Part shown: positions 46,027-54,531 of the stretch, in pieces
Layout of the letters: each line of letters starts with the position of its first letter
How positions within the stretch are numbered: the stretch's first letter is position 1
DNA from: RCIO01 sp965232405
GTDB taxonomy: Bacteria; Pseudomonadota; Alphaproteobacteria; Rhizobiales; Rhizobiaceae
Direction of reading: 5' to 3'
DNA: 64,000 nt
NCBI GenBank assembly: GCA_965232405.1
Contig: OZ246966.1
Location: 2,604,001 to 2,668,000 of the forward strand
Made by a program: the position numbers and the translations under genes
The notes under the pieces: model-generated
Seen by the model: only the letters and a program-made list of their open reading frames with translations
Told to the model about the DNA's origin: nothing
The model's database searches: none

Positions 46027-46893
46027 ATGGAAAAGGCGATTCTCACCTGCGCGCTGAACGGAGTGCTGACCGACCCGCGCCAGCATGCCGTGCCGGTTAC
46101 TCCGGCGGAATGCGCGGCGTCAGCGCGCGAGGCTTATGACGCTGGCGCATCGATCATCCATGTCCATTTCCGAAGCCAAGGCGAGGGTAAGGGGCATCTG
46201 CCCAGCTGGGAGCCCAATGTCGCGGCGGATATTGTCGGCGCAATCAGGCAGGCCTGCCCCGGTATCATCATCAACCAGACGACCGGAACGCCCGGCAAGG
46301 ACATTTCGGGACCGGTTGCTTGCATCCGCGCAACGAAACCCGAGATTGCCGCCTGCAACGCCGGCAGCCTCAACTACCTAAAGCTCAAGGCCGACGGGCA
46401 GTGGGCCTGGCCGCCCATGCTGTTCGACAATCCGGTCGAGAAGGTCACCGCGTTTCTGGATGCCATGAAAGAGACGCATACGCTGCCCGAGTTCGAATGT
46501 TTCGACACCGGCATCGTGCGCTCGGTCGGCATGTATGTGGCGTCAGGCATGGCGATAAGTGCGCAGTACAATTTCGTCATGGGCGTCGCCTCTGGAATGC
46601 CGGCGGACACCGAACTCCTCGGTCTGCTTCCGCGCTACATTATCGACGGTTCACGCTGGCAGGCGACGTTGATCGGGCGACAGGAGATATGGCCGGTTCA
46701 CCAGCGCGCTGCCGAACTGGGCGGTATGCTGCGAACCGGGCTTGAGGATACGTTCTATCTGCCAGATGGCAGCCGTGCCGGGGGCAATGGCGAACTGATA
46801 TCGGCTCTTGTGCGCTGCGCCGAACAGGCAGGCCGCGCGGTCGCAAGCCCTGCTGAGGCCCGGAAAATGCTGAGCCTGCCATCTGCGGTTTGA
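46027..46893 (+). CDS. BKACE family beta-keto acid cleavage enzyme (DUF849)
   Basis: This 288-residue zinc TIM-barrel enzyme is of the 3-keto-5-aminohexanoate cleavage type. The family condenses a beta-keto acid with acetyl-CoA to give acetoacetate and a new CoA ester. The metal-binding HxH is in SIIHVHFRSQGEG; other blocks are INQTTGTPGKDISG and SGMAISAQYNFVMG. The substrate differs between members and is unknown here. The gene lies 16 bases after the acyl-CoA dehydrogenase and before the ligase promoter. Confidence 0.9.
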   Translation: MEKAILTCALNGVLTDPRQHAVPVTPAECAASAREAYDAGASIIHVHFRSQGEGKGHLPSWEPNVAADIVGAIRQACPGIIINQTTGTPGKDISGPVACIRATKPEIAACNAGSLNYLKLKADGQWAWPPMLFDNPVEKVTAFLDAMKETHTLPEFECFDTGIVRSVGMYVASGMAISAQYNFVMGVASGMPADTELLGLLPRYIIDGSRWQATLIGRQEIWPVHQRAAELGGMLRTGLEDTFYLPDGSRAGGNGELISALVRCAEQAGRAVASPAEARKMLSLPSAV

Positions 46894-46916
46894 TGCTTGC
46901 AACTTCCAACGGGCGC

Positions 46917-46945
46917 TTGAAGCGTTTTTCGATTATTGTTATGAT
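46917..46945 (+). promoter_or_regulatory. Sigma-70 promoter of the ligase-thiolase-thioesterase genes
   Basis: TTGAAG (46917-46922), a 17-base spacer and TATGAT (46940-46945) are close to consensus. The -10 box lies inside the palindrome at 46934-46956. The ligase ATG follows at 46971 with GGGAGG upstream. Confidence 0.55.
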
Positions 46946-46956
46946 TGATAACAATA
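46934..46956. promoter_or_regulatory. Perfect 9-bp inverted repeat, probable MarR operator
   Basis: TATTGTTAT and ATAACAATA flank a 5-base spacer and cover the -10 region of the ligase promoter. AT-rich palindromes of this size at the promoter are typical MarR-family operators. A related sequence, matching at 17 of 21 aligned positions, lies at 54452-54472 by the enoyl-CoA hydratase and transporter genes. A MarR gene is in the same cluster (50501-50995). Confidence 0.6.
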
Positions 46957-46970
46957 TCGGGAGGTGAATC

Positions 46971-48830
46971 ATGCCGATCGTGGATTTGCCGGGCATGAGG
47001 TCCGTCAACATGGGTACGTTGTCCGTCGAAGCCCGCAAGGCCGACGGCGCCATCTATCTGCGCTCTCCCGACCCGCTGCCCGCCTACGCCCGCTCCCTGA
47101 TCGACAGGCTCGACGAGTGGGCTGGGAAGACTCCGGACCGCACCGTGTTTGCCGACCGGGGACAGGATGGCGAATGGCGGCATCTGTCCTATGCAGCGGC
47201 ACGGGAAAGTTCGCGCGCGATTGCTCAGTACCTCATTGATCTCGGCCTGTCCGCCGACAGACCGATTGCGATCCTTTCTGGCAACGGGCTTGAACATGCA
47301 CAGCTGGCACTCGGCGCGATGCGGGCGGGCATTCCCTTCGCTGCCATTTCGCCTGCCTACTGCCTCATCGCCAAGGATTACGCCAAGTTGCGCCATATCT
47401 TTGGCTTGCTGACGCCGGGGCTGATCTTCGCGGCGGAGGGAACACCTTTCCAGCCCGCGCTTGCCGACGTTCTGCAAGACGGGATGGTGGTCGCCAATGC
47501 GCGCGACCCGCTGCCTGGCGCGATTTTGTTCGATGACATGCTGGAGGCGAAGCCGACATCAGCTGTCGAGGAAGCAAACGCCGCAGTGACCGGCGATACC
47601 GTAGCGAAGTTCCTTTTTACCTCCGGTTCGACCGGCATGCCTAAGGGTGTGATCAACACCCAGCGCATGATCTGCTGCAACCAGGTGATGATCGCGCATT
47701 CGCTGGCGTTCCTGCAGGACAAACCGCCCATTATGGTCGACTGGCTGCCGTGGAACCACACCGCCGGCGGCAACCACAATTTCGGCATCGCGATCCACAA
47801 TGGCGGCACGCTCTACATTGACGACGGCAACCCGACGCCGGCCGGAATTGCAAAGACCGTGCGCAATCTCGAGGAGATCGCGCCGACACTCTATTTCAAC
47901 GTGCCCAAGGGCTACGAGATGCTGGTCGAGCATCTCGCGCGCAATGACCGGCTGCGCGAGAACTTTTTCAGCCAGGTCGAACTGCTGCAATATGCCGGTG
48001 CCGGACTGGCGCAGCATGTGTGGGACGCGCTCGAGGACCTCGCTCAAAAGACGACCGGCAAGAAGATAATGATCATCACCGGCTACGGTTCGACGGAGAC
48101 TGCGCCGTTCGCTCTGACAACAACCTGGCCGGTGGACCGCCCGGGCGAGGTTGGTCTTCCGGCGCCAGGGCTGGAACTGAAGCTTCTGCCCAATGAAGAG
48201 AAGCTTGAGCTTCGGCTCAAGGGCCCGAACATTACGCCGGGCTACTGGCGGCAACCCGACAAGACTTCGGAGTCCTTCGACGAAGAGGGTTTCTACAAGA
48301 TCGGCGATGCGTTGAAATTCGTCGATCCCGACGATCCCAATCGCGGGCTTCTGTTCGATGGCCGCGTGTCGGAAGACTTCAAGCTGTCCACCGGCACCTG
48401 GGTGAACATGGGCGCGGTGCGCGGCGCCATCGTCAAGGCGTTCGCGCCCTATGTGCGTGACGCCGTTCTGACGGGCCTCAACCGCAACCATATCGGCGCG
48501 CTGCTGTTTCTCGATCCCGATGCCGCACGCAAGATCGCGCCCGATCTTGCCGAGGCCGACGATGCTGCGCTCGCCGCCAGCCCGGCGTTGCGCGAGGTCT
48601 TTCAGCAAAGGCTGGATGAGATGGCTGCTCAGTCGACGGGAAGCTCAAACCTTGTAGCCCGCGCCATCGTGCTCGACAGCCAGCCGTCGATCGATCTTCA
48701 TGAGGTCACCGACAAGGGCTCCATCAATCAGCGCGCCGTCATGGCGGCTCGGGCGCAACTGGTCGAAGACATCTATGCCGACACGCCACCCGCCCATGTG
48801 CTGGTCGCAAACAGGAAGAAAGCCAAATGA
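46971..48830 (+). CDS. fcs: Feruloyl-CoA synthase-like aryl/acyl-CoA ligase
   Basis: This 619-residue AMP-forming ligase would activate a hydroxycinnamate-type acid to its CoA ester. The phosphate loop is FLFTSGSTGMPKGV. WLPWNHTAGGNHNFG is a block I associate with feruloyl-CoA synthases. ITGYGSTETAP is the A5-type motif. The C-terminal region is atypical: GRVSEDFKLSTGTWV replaces the usual hinge. GGGAGG precedes the ATG. Its stop overlaps the thiolase start (ATGA). Ferulate itself is not proven as substrate. Confidence 0.85.
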   Translation: MPIVDLPGMRSVNMGTLSVEARKADGAIYLRSPDPLPAYARSLIDRLDEWAGKTPDRTVFADRGQDGEWRHLSYAAARESSRAIAQYLIDLGLSADRPIAILSGNGLEHAQLALGAMRAGIPFAAISPAYCLIAKDYAKLRHIFGLLTPGLIFAAEGTPFQPALADVLQDGMVVANARDPLPGAILFDDMLEAKPTSAVEEANAAVTGDTVAKFLFTSGSTGMPKGVINTQRMICCNQVMIAHSLAFLQDKPPIMVDWLPWNHTAGGNHNFGIAIHNGGTLYIDDGNPTPAGIAKTVRNLEEIAPTLYFNVPKGYEMLVEHLARNDRLRENFFSQVELLQYAGAGLAQHVWDALEDLAQKTTGKKIMIITGYGSTETAPFALTTTWPVDRPGEVGLPAPGLELKLLPNEEKLELRLKGPNITPGYWRQPDKTSESFDEEGFYKIGDALKFVDPDDPNRGLLFDGRVSEDFKLSTGTWVNMGAVRGAIVKAFAPYVRDAVLTGLNRNHIGALLFLDPDAARKIAPDLAEADDAALAASPALREVFQQRLDEMAAQSTGSSNLVARAIVLDSQPSIDLHEVTDKGSINQRAVMAARAQLVEDIYADTPPAHVLVANRKKAK

Positions 48831-50077
48831 GCAATTCGCAAGGCCTCCGCTACACGTTTGAGGATAGCTGGCTGATCGACGGGCTGCGCACGCCCTTTGT
48901 CGACTACACCGGCGCATTCGCGCAGGTCTCGCCGATCGACCTCGGCATCAAGGCCGCACGCGAAGTCGTCGCGCGGACGGGTATCGACCCGGCGGATGTC
49001 GGCACCACGATTGCCGGCTCGATGGCCCAGGCGTCGTTCGACGCCTATATGACGCCGCGCCATATCGGCATCTATGCCGGTGTGCCGGTCGAACGGCCGG
49101 CGCATCTTGTGCAGCGCATCTGCGGCACCGGGATCGAGGTGATCGTTCAGGCGGCCGAACTCGTGACGCGGGACAAGGTCGATCTGGCGCTCTGCGTGGG
49201 TACCGAATCCATGAGCCGCAATCCGGTTGCCGCCTACACGCACCGCACCGGCTTCAGAATGGGGCAGATCGAGTTCAAGGATTTCCTCTGGGAAGCGCTG
49301 CTCGATCCGGCCTGCTCGTGCACGATGGGCGACACGGCAGAAAATCTTGCGCGCGACTATCAGATCACCCGCGAAGAGGTCGACCGTTATGCCGAACGTT
49401 CGTTTGCGCGAGCGATTGCGGCGCGAGACACCGGCTTCTTCGATGATGAGATCGTGGAAGTTTCGAGCGAGACGTTCGAACAGGACGGGTTCAACGCACG
49501 CTCCATCCGTCTGCCGCGCAAGGTGGAAAGCGTCAGTGCCGACAGCCATGTCCGCTCTTCGCCCTATGAGGTGCTGGCAAAAATCAGGCCGGCATTTGGA
49601 GGCGTGCAGACGGGCGGAAATTCCTCAGCCGTGGTCGATGGTGCAGCCGCCGCGATGATTGGCTCCGCAAGTGCCGCGGCGACGGCCAAATCGAAGCCGC
49701 TGGCGCGCATCGTCGCCGCTGCGTCCGTCGGCGTGCCGCCGCATATCATGGGCATCGGCCCGGTGCCGGCCATTCGCGCGGTGCTTGATGAAGCCGGGAT
49801 GACGCTCGATCAGATCGATCGTATCGAAATCAACGAAGCCTTCGCTGCTCAGATCATGGCCTGTATTCGTGAACTCGGGCTCGACGATGAAAAGGTCAAT
49901 GTGAATGGCGGCGCGATTGCCATCGGGCATCCGCTTGGTGCTACAGGCGTGCGCATAACAACGACCGTGGCACGCGAGCTGAAGCGTTCGGGCCTTCGCT
50001 ACGGCATCGCCTCGGCCTGCATTGGCGGCGGGCAGGGGATCGCGATCCTCGTCGAAAACCCCGACGCGGTGAACTGA
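48827..50077 (+). CDS. Thiolase (acetyl-CoA acyltransferase)
   Basis: This 416-residue degradative-type thiolase cleaves 3-ketoacyl-CoA with CoA. The nucleophilic Cys is in LVQRICGTGIEV, the NEAFAAQ and GGAIAIGHPLGATG (His) motifs are intact, and the second Cys is in ASACIGGGQG. It starts inside the ligase stop codon by 4 bases, so expression is coupled. In this cluster it would release acetyl-CoA from an aryl- or acyl-3-keto-CoA. Confidence 0.95.
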   Translation: MSNSQGLRYTFEDSWLIDGLRTPFVDYTGAFAQVSPIDLGIKAAREVVARTGIDPADVGTTIAGSMAQASFDAYMTPRHIGIYAGVPVERPAHLVQRICGTGIEVIVQAAELVTRDKVDLALCVGTESMSRNPVAAYTHRTGFRMGQIEFKDFLWEALLDPACSCTMGDTAENLARDYQITREEVDRYAERSFARAIAARDTGFFDDEIVEVSSETFEQDGFNARSIRLPRKVESVSADSHVRSSPYEVLAKIRPAFGGVQTGGNSSAVVDGAAAAMIGSASAAATAKSKPLARIVAAASVGVPPHIMGIGPVPAIRAVLDEAGMTLDQIDRIEINEAFAAQIMACIRELGLDDEKVNVNGGAIAIGHPLGATGVRITTTVARELKRSGLRYGIASACIGGGQGIAILVENPDAVN

Positions 50078-50078
50078 G

Positions 50079-50504
50079 ATGCTGGTCAATCGACGCGACG
50101 TTGAGATCGAGTGGGGCGACTGCGATCCCGCAGGCATCGTCTTTTACCCGCGCTACTTCGCCATGTTCGACACGTCGACGGCCGGTCTGTTCGAAAAGGC
50201 GCTCGGCATGAAGAAGATCGCCTGGACGAAAAAGTACGGCATTGTCGGCATTCCGATGGTCGATACCGGGTCCAAGTTCATCGTGCCGTCACGTTACGGC
50301 GACGTCATCACCATCGAAACCCAGGCGAGCGACATCAGACGCTCAAGCTTCGACATCGCGCATCGCGTGCTGAAAGGTGACACCGTGGCCATCGAGGCGC
50401 GGGAAACACGGGTCTGGACTGGCCGCGATCCCGACGACCCGACGCGGATCAAGGCTGTGCCTATCCCTGAAGAGGTCGTCGCTGCACTGAAGGCAGGCGG
50501 TTAG
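50079..50504 (+). CDS. Hot-dog acyl-CoA thioesterase, 4-hydroxybenzoyl-CoA thioesterase family
   Basis: This 141-residue thioesterase has the active-site segment EWGDCDPAGIVFYPRYF, with the Asp of the 4-hydroxybenzoyl-CoA thioesterase family. It would free the acid (such as 4-hydroxybenzoate or vanillate) after thiolysis, which fits the preceding ligase and thiolase. The ATG is one base after the thiolase stop. It ends tail-to-tail with the MarR gene, overlapping it by 4 bases. Confidence 0.92.
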   Translation: MLVNRRDVEIEWGDCDPAGIVFYPRYFAMFDTSTAGLFEKALGMKKIAWTKKYGIVGIPMVDTGSKFIVPSRYGDVITIETQASDIRRSSFDIAHRVLKGDTVAIEARETRVWTGRDPDDPTRIKAVPIPEEVVAALKAGG

Positions 50505-50995
50505 CGGGGTTTCGCGATCCGGTCGAGCAATTCGATCAGGCGGTCGCGCTCGGCCTCGCCGCCCAGCCGCTCAATCATCCGGCCTTCATGCTTCGACCAG
50601 ATTGCGAACATCTTCTGGACGAAACGTTCGCCCTCCGGCGTGAGGTGCAGCGAGTGTGATCGCTTGTCCTCCGGCGACTTGCGCCGCTCGGCAACGCCTC
50701 GCCGTTCCAGGCCGTCCATCAGGGCGACGAAATTGGCGCGCTTGATGCCAAGCTGCTCGGCAATTTCGGTCTGTTTCTGACCCGGCGTCTCGGCGATCAG
50801 GGTCAACACGGAAAATTCCGCCGGCCGCAGTTTCAGCTTGGAAAAGCTCTCGATGAAATCCTGGAACACGTTGAGCTGTGCGCGGCGCAGCATGTAGCCG
50901 ATGATGCTCGACATTTCCGGCCGTCCGGTTCCGGCTTCCGTCCCCTTTGCGGCCGCAGAACCGCGCTCGCCTATCGTCCTGTTCCCCGCTGTCAT
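50501..50995 (-). CDS. MarR family transcriptional regulator
   Basis: This 164-residue winged-helix regulator has the recognition region KQTEIAEQLGIKRANFVALMDGLERRGVAERR and the wing DKRSHSLHLTPEG. Its ATG overlaps the stop of the DUF3237 gene (ATGA). It probably represses the CoA-ester genes through the AT-rich palindromes at 46934 and 54452 and is relieved by a CoA ester, as known for CouR/FerR-type regulators of hydroxycinnamate genes. That assignment is inferred from position, not tested. Confidence 0.9.
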   Translation of the reverse strand: MTAGNRTIGERGSAAAKGTEAGTGRPEMSSIIGYMLRRAQLNVFQDFIESFSKLKLRPAEFSVLTLIAETPGQKQTEIAEQLGIKRANFVALMDGLERRGVAERRKSPEDKRSHSLHLTPEGERFVQKMFAIWSKHEGRMIERLGGEAERDRLIELLDRIAKPR

Positions 50996-51450
50996 AACAC
51001 CTCGAAAAAGCTCAGCTTCACGCAGGCCGCTTCGCGTGCACCAGTTCCTACGCAGATCATGCGGTTCAGCCAGTCGTAGCGTTGGTCCCCAGTCTCGAAT
51101 CGCGGATGAGTCCGCATGTAATATTTAGCCGGATCAACGGGTTTTCCAAGCGCGAGCGCTTCGACCACATCCGGCGGGCCGTGGCGAATGCCGTAATTGC
51201 GGATGTCGATCAGCGCGCCGTCATGCGTTTCCATCGAATAACGCGTGTCGAGTTCGGCCGCACCGTCGGTGAAAATCGTCTGCCAGTCGGCCCCTAGATT
51301 GAGAATGCGGCCGCTCAGGCGCTCGCCGGTTACCTCGCCACCGATAATAGGAATGATGCGGCGGCGGCCACGTGGCGCATCCCCCAGTTCCATCGGCTGG
51401 GCCAGTTCCACTTTCAAATCGCAAAGGTGGGCAAGTTCAATCGCGGCCAT
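50992..51450 (-). CDS. DUF3237 family protein
   Basis: This 152-residue protein contains the DUF3237 pattern (LAHLCDLKVELAQPMELGD, GERLSGRILNLGADW, DGALIDIRNYGIRHG, YYMRTHPRFETG). The fold is a small beta barrel and no function is established. AGGAG lies eight bases before the ATG. It sits between the transporter membrane subunit and the MarR regulator in one operon, so a role in the same aromatic or CoA-ester pathway is likely. Confidence 0.85.
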   Translation of the reverse strand: MAAIELAHLCDLKVELAQPMELGDAPRGRRRIIPIIGGEVTGERLSGRILNLGADWQTIFTDGAAELDTRYSMETHDGALIDIRNYGIRHGPPDVVEALALGKPVDPAKYYMRTHPRFETGDQRYDWLNRMICVGTGAREAACVKLSFFEVL

Positions 51451-51461
51451 CGATCACGCTC

Positions 51462-52757
51462 CTATTTCATGGTCATCGGCAGGAAGAGAACGATCGACGG
51501 AAACAGAACCAGGAGGATCAGGCGCACGATGTCCGTTAGCACGAAGGGCAGGACGCCCCTGAAGATCGTCGGCAGCTTGACGTGCCGGGCTATCGAATTG
51601 ATGACGAAGACATTCATGCCGACCGGCGGCGTGATGAGTCCCAGTTCAACCGTCATGACGATGATGACGCCGAACCAGATCGGATCGAAGCCGAGTTGGG
51701 TGATAACCGGGAAGACAATCGGCACCAGCAGGATGATCATCGCCATCGCGTCGAGGATGCATCCCATGACGATGAAGAAGATCAGGATCAGCGCCAGCGT
51801 GCCGTGCGCGCCGAAATCGAGGCCGACCAGGAACGCGGTGATCTTCTGCGGTGTCTGGGTGATGGCCAGAAAATAGCCGAACAGGATGGCCCCGATCAGA
51901 ATAGTGTAGATGGCGACCGAAGTTCTGAGCGCCTCGATCAGGCTGTCGAGTATGAGGCGCGTGTTCAATCGACCGCGCGCAATGCCGATGATTGCGGTCA
52001 GGAGTGAACCGACAGCGGCCGCCTCGGTCGCGGTCACCACGCCGAAATAGATGCTGCCGATGATGGCGATGAAGAGCAGCAGGACGGCCCAGACGCCCCT
52101 CAGCGAAACAATCGCTTCCCGCAGAGTGAACGGTTCACCGGCGGGCAGCGAACGCGCATAGGCAATGCGCACGGTGGCCATATACATCAGGATCGCAAGG
52201 ATGCCCGGAATGATGCCGGCGATGAACAGCTTCCCCACATCCTGTTCGGTGATGAAGGCATAGACGGCAAGGACGATCGACGGTGGGATCAGGATGCCAA
52301 GCGTTCCGCCGGCGGCAATGACCCCGCTCGATACGTCGTCGGCGTAGCCGAAGCGCTTCATTTCGGGCAGCGCGATCTTGGTCATGGTGGCGGCTGTCGC
52401 CACGGAGGACCCGCAGATTGCCGCGAAGCCGGCACAGGCGCTGATGGTCGAGAGCGCCAGTCCGCCTCGGAACGATCCAAGCCAGGCCTGTCCAGCTCGA
52501 AACAGTTCGCGTGACATGCCGGAATTCGTCGCCAACACACCCATCAATATGAAGAAGGGGATCAGCGTCAGGTTGAAATCGGTGATTGTGCGGATCGGCG
52601 ACTGAGCCAGCAGATTGAGCGCAGGTCCGGGGCCGGTAATGGCGGCAAATCCGCCGACGCCCACAAGCCCCATTGCAATGCCAACAGGTACGCGCAGCGC
52701 CAGCATGGCAAACAGCGCCACAAAGCCGGCAACCGCGATCAGGTCGGATTCAGTCAC
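51462..52757 (-). CDS. TRAP transporter large membrane subunit (DctM type)
   Basis: This integral membrane protein of about 431 residues has 12 or so helices and family blocks FFILMGVLATNSGMSRELF, GSSVATAATMTKIALPEM and GLITPPVGMNVFVIN. It carries out Na+-driven carboxylate uptake with the P and Q subunits. The start is taken as GTG at 52757, which overlaps the DctQ stop by 8 bases and places the first helix near the N terminus; an ATG at 52796 would add 13 residues. Confidence 0.92.
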   Translation of the reverse strand: MTESDLIAVAGFVALFAMLALRVPVGIAMGLVGVGGFAAITGPGPALNLLAQSPIRTITDFNLTLIPFFILMGVLATNSGMSRELFRAGQAWLGSFRGGLALSTISACAGFAAICGSSVATAATMTKIALPEMKRFGYADDVSSGVIAAGGTLGILIPPSIVLAVYAFITEQDVGKLFIAGIIPGILAILMYMATVRIAYARSLPAGEPFTLREAIVSLRGVWAVLLLFIAIIGSIYFGVVTATEAAAVGSLLTAIIGIARGRLNTRLILDSLIEALRTSVAIYTILIGAILFGYFLAITQTPQKITAFLVGLDFGAHGTLALILIFFIVMGCILDAMAMIILLVPIVFPVITQLGFDPIWFGVIIVMTVELGLITPPVGMNVFVINSIARHVKLPTIFRGVLPFVLTDIVRLILLVLFPSIVLFLPMTMK

Positions 52758-53295
52758 TGCGTTTCTCGCCCCCGCGCTCGCTCTCGCTGAAATCAATCTT
52801 TTCGTATGCGTCGAGACTGCCGCGACCGTTGGCGATGAGGATCAGGCGGGCGGCCACGGTAAAGATGCTGACGCATACGCCGGCCCAGATCAGCGCCATG
52901 ACCGGCCAGGCGGCAAAGCGCAGATCCATCGTTGCTTCGCCGCTTGCCTGCGCGCTCATCACGCGCCCCAGCATCTTCCAGCTCAAGAGGCAGGTGAACA
53001 GCAGCAGTACCGACCATGCAAACAGGTCGACGAAGCGTTGCAGGCGCGCCGGCAACATCTCAGCGACCAGTTCGACCTTGATATGCGAGCCGCGAAAGCC
53101 GACTGACGCGAAACCCCACATGATCGCGGCGCCGATGAGCAGGCGCGAGAGATCGAAAGCATCGGGAATTGGCGCGGTGAACAGATATCGCCCGATCGCT
53201 GAGGCGACGACGAGAACCGTGATGGCGGCAAGCATGACGGCCGCGACCCGCTCGATGATCAGCGACAGCCTTTCCAGAACGGCTTCCAGTTGCAT
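52750..53295 (-). CDS. TRAP transporter small membrane subunit (DctQ type)
   Basis: This 181-residue membrane protein has four hydrophobic helices and the DctQ hallmark block GFRGSHIKVELVAEMLP. It lies between the binding-protein gene and the large subunit, in the standard P-Q-M order, and overlaps the latter. It has a charged, Lys/Arg/Glu-rich C-terminal tail. Confidence 0.92.
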   Translation of the reverse strand: MQLEAVLERLSLIIERVAAVMLAAITVLVVASAIGRYLFTAPIPDAFDLSRLLIGAAIMWGFASVGFRGSHIKVELVAEMLPARLQRFVDLFAWSVLLLFTCLLSWKMLGRVMSAQASGEATMDLRFAAWPVMALIWAGVCVSIFTVAARLILIANGRGSLDAYEKIDFSESERGGEKRSD

Positions 53296-53351
53296 TGGCG
53301 AATACCCGGATCAGCTGCCGGACGGCACGGGGCCGCCCGGCAATTCTCAGG

Positions 53352-54371
53352 CTATTCGTATAGCGCGTTGTTGCGCTTCAATGCATCCGTATAGCTCTGA
53401 TAGATCGCGTCCGGATCCCCGCCCTTGGCCGAAACGTCGGCCCTCCAGGCCTCGATCAAAGGCTTGGATGCGTCGCGCCACATCTGGACCTCGGCATCGG
53501 TCGGCTTGTAGATCGTGTGCTCGCCTGAATCGATCATCTTCTGACGGCCGGAATATTCGTTGTCCGCCCAGCCTTCCGAAAACTTCTGCGACCATTCGGC
53601 CGTGCAGTGATCGTCGATCACCTTCTTGTCCTCCGGCGCAAGGCTTTCATACTTGGCCTTGTTGAACAGAAGCATCTGCGCGGAGATGTAGAACGGCATG
53701 TCGAGGTGGTACTTGGTCTCGGAATCGATGCCGAAGATGTAGATCGAGTTCCACGGGAAGGTGATCGCGTCCGCCGTGCCTTTGGCCAGGGCGTCACGCG
53801 CTTCCGGTGCGGGAACCTGCACACTTGCGCCACCAAGCTGGCTGACGAAGCGGGCCATCGTTGCGTGCGCCGGGCGCACATTCAGGCCGTCGAAGTCGGC
53901 TGGTACCTTGACTTCCTTCTTGGAGTGAATGGTGCCGGGATCGTGCGGATTGATCAGGCAGTAGTAGACGTCCGACATTTCCTCCGCGGCGAGCGGTGCA
54001 TACCACTCGTGCAGCGCCTTGGCGCCGGACTTTGCGTTGCTGACATGGAAGGGAATTTCCGCGAGGCTATAGATCGGGAAGCGGCCCGCCTGATAGCCGG
54101 GATTGGTGTAGGTGATGTCGGCAATGCCGTCACGCGCCATGTCGTAGTGATCGGGCGCGGCGCCCAGCTGCTGAGCCGGGAAAATCGCGATATCAATGCG
54201 GCCGTTCGATGCTTCCTTGATGGATTCAACCCACGGCTCGATCCCCAACGTCTGGATCGGATGGGATGGCGGAACCCAGTGCGAAAGCCGAAGTTCCACC
54301 TCGGCGGTGTAGGCCGTGCCTGACATGAGCGCGAGCGCTCCAGCGGCAAGTATCGTCTTGGCAAGTTTCAT
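53352..54371 (-). CDS. TRAP transporter periplasmic binding protein (DctP type)
   Basis: The product is 339 residues from the ATG at 54371 (GGGAGGA six bases upstream; signal peptide MKLAKTILAAGALALMSG). DctP-family blocks are RLSHWVPPSHPI, DITYTNPGYQAGRFPIYSLAEIPF, the carboxylate-binding Arg region LNVRPAHATMARFVSQLGG and ITFPWNSIYIF. Given its neighbours it probably binds an aromatic or hydroxycinnamate-like acid, but the ligand is not shown by sequence. Confidence 0.92.
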   Translation of the reverse strand: MKLAKTILAAGALALMSGTAYTAEVELRLSHWVPPSHPIQTLGIEPWVESIKEASNGRIDIAIFPAQQLGAAPDHYDMARDGIADITYTNPGYQAGRFPIYSLAEIPFHVSNAKSGAKALHEWYAPLAAEEMSDVYYCLINPHDPGTIHSKKEVKVPADFDGLNVRPAHATMARFVSQLGGASVQVPAPEARDALAKGTADAITFPWNSIYIFGIDSETKYHLDMPFYISAQMLLFNKAKYESLAPEDKKVIDDHCTAEWSQKFSEGWADNEYSGRQKMIDSGEHTIYKPTDAEVQMWRDASKPLIEAWRADVSAKGGDPDAIYQSYTDALKRNNALYE

Positions 54372-54437
54372 GGCAGTTCCTCCCTGCTTCAATGGACGAT
54401 CCGCCGCGGCGCCAGTTCCTCCAGGCGCAGCGGCAGC

Positions 54438-54467
54438 TTGAACGTCGATCAAATGTTATGATATAAA
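54438..54467 (+). promoter_or_regulatory. Probable promoter of the enoyl-CoA hydratase gene
   Basis: TTGAAC (54438-54443), an 18-base spacer and TATAAA (54462-54467) form a plausible plus-strand promoter overlapping the palindrome-like site. Transcription would start near 54475, about 57 bases before the ATG. A minus-strand promoter for the transporter operon must lie in the same 160-base gap but is not clear. Confidence 0.4.
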
Positions 54468-54472
54468 ACAAT
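54452..54472. promoter_or_regulatory. Second copy of the MarR-type operator
   Basis: This 21-base stretch matches the perfect palindrome at 46935-46955 at 17 of 21 positions, including TGTTATGAT and AACAAT. It is in the gap between the transporter operon (minus strand) and the hydratase gene (plus strand), so one bound repressor could cover both promoters. The inverted repeat itself is imperfect here. Confidence 0.5.
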
Positions 54473-54531
54473 TTCAAGAAAGGCCCTTTTTTAGCAGGCC
54501 GTCATAATCAATCGAACTTCGGGAAATAGCG

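Noticed and set aside
44475..46046. A 523-codon minus-strand frame opposite the acyl-CoA dehydrogenase
   Set aside because: It overlaps a conserved gene completely, with no domains and no ribosome site; antisense artefact.
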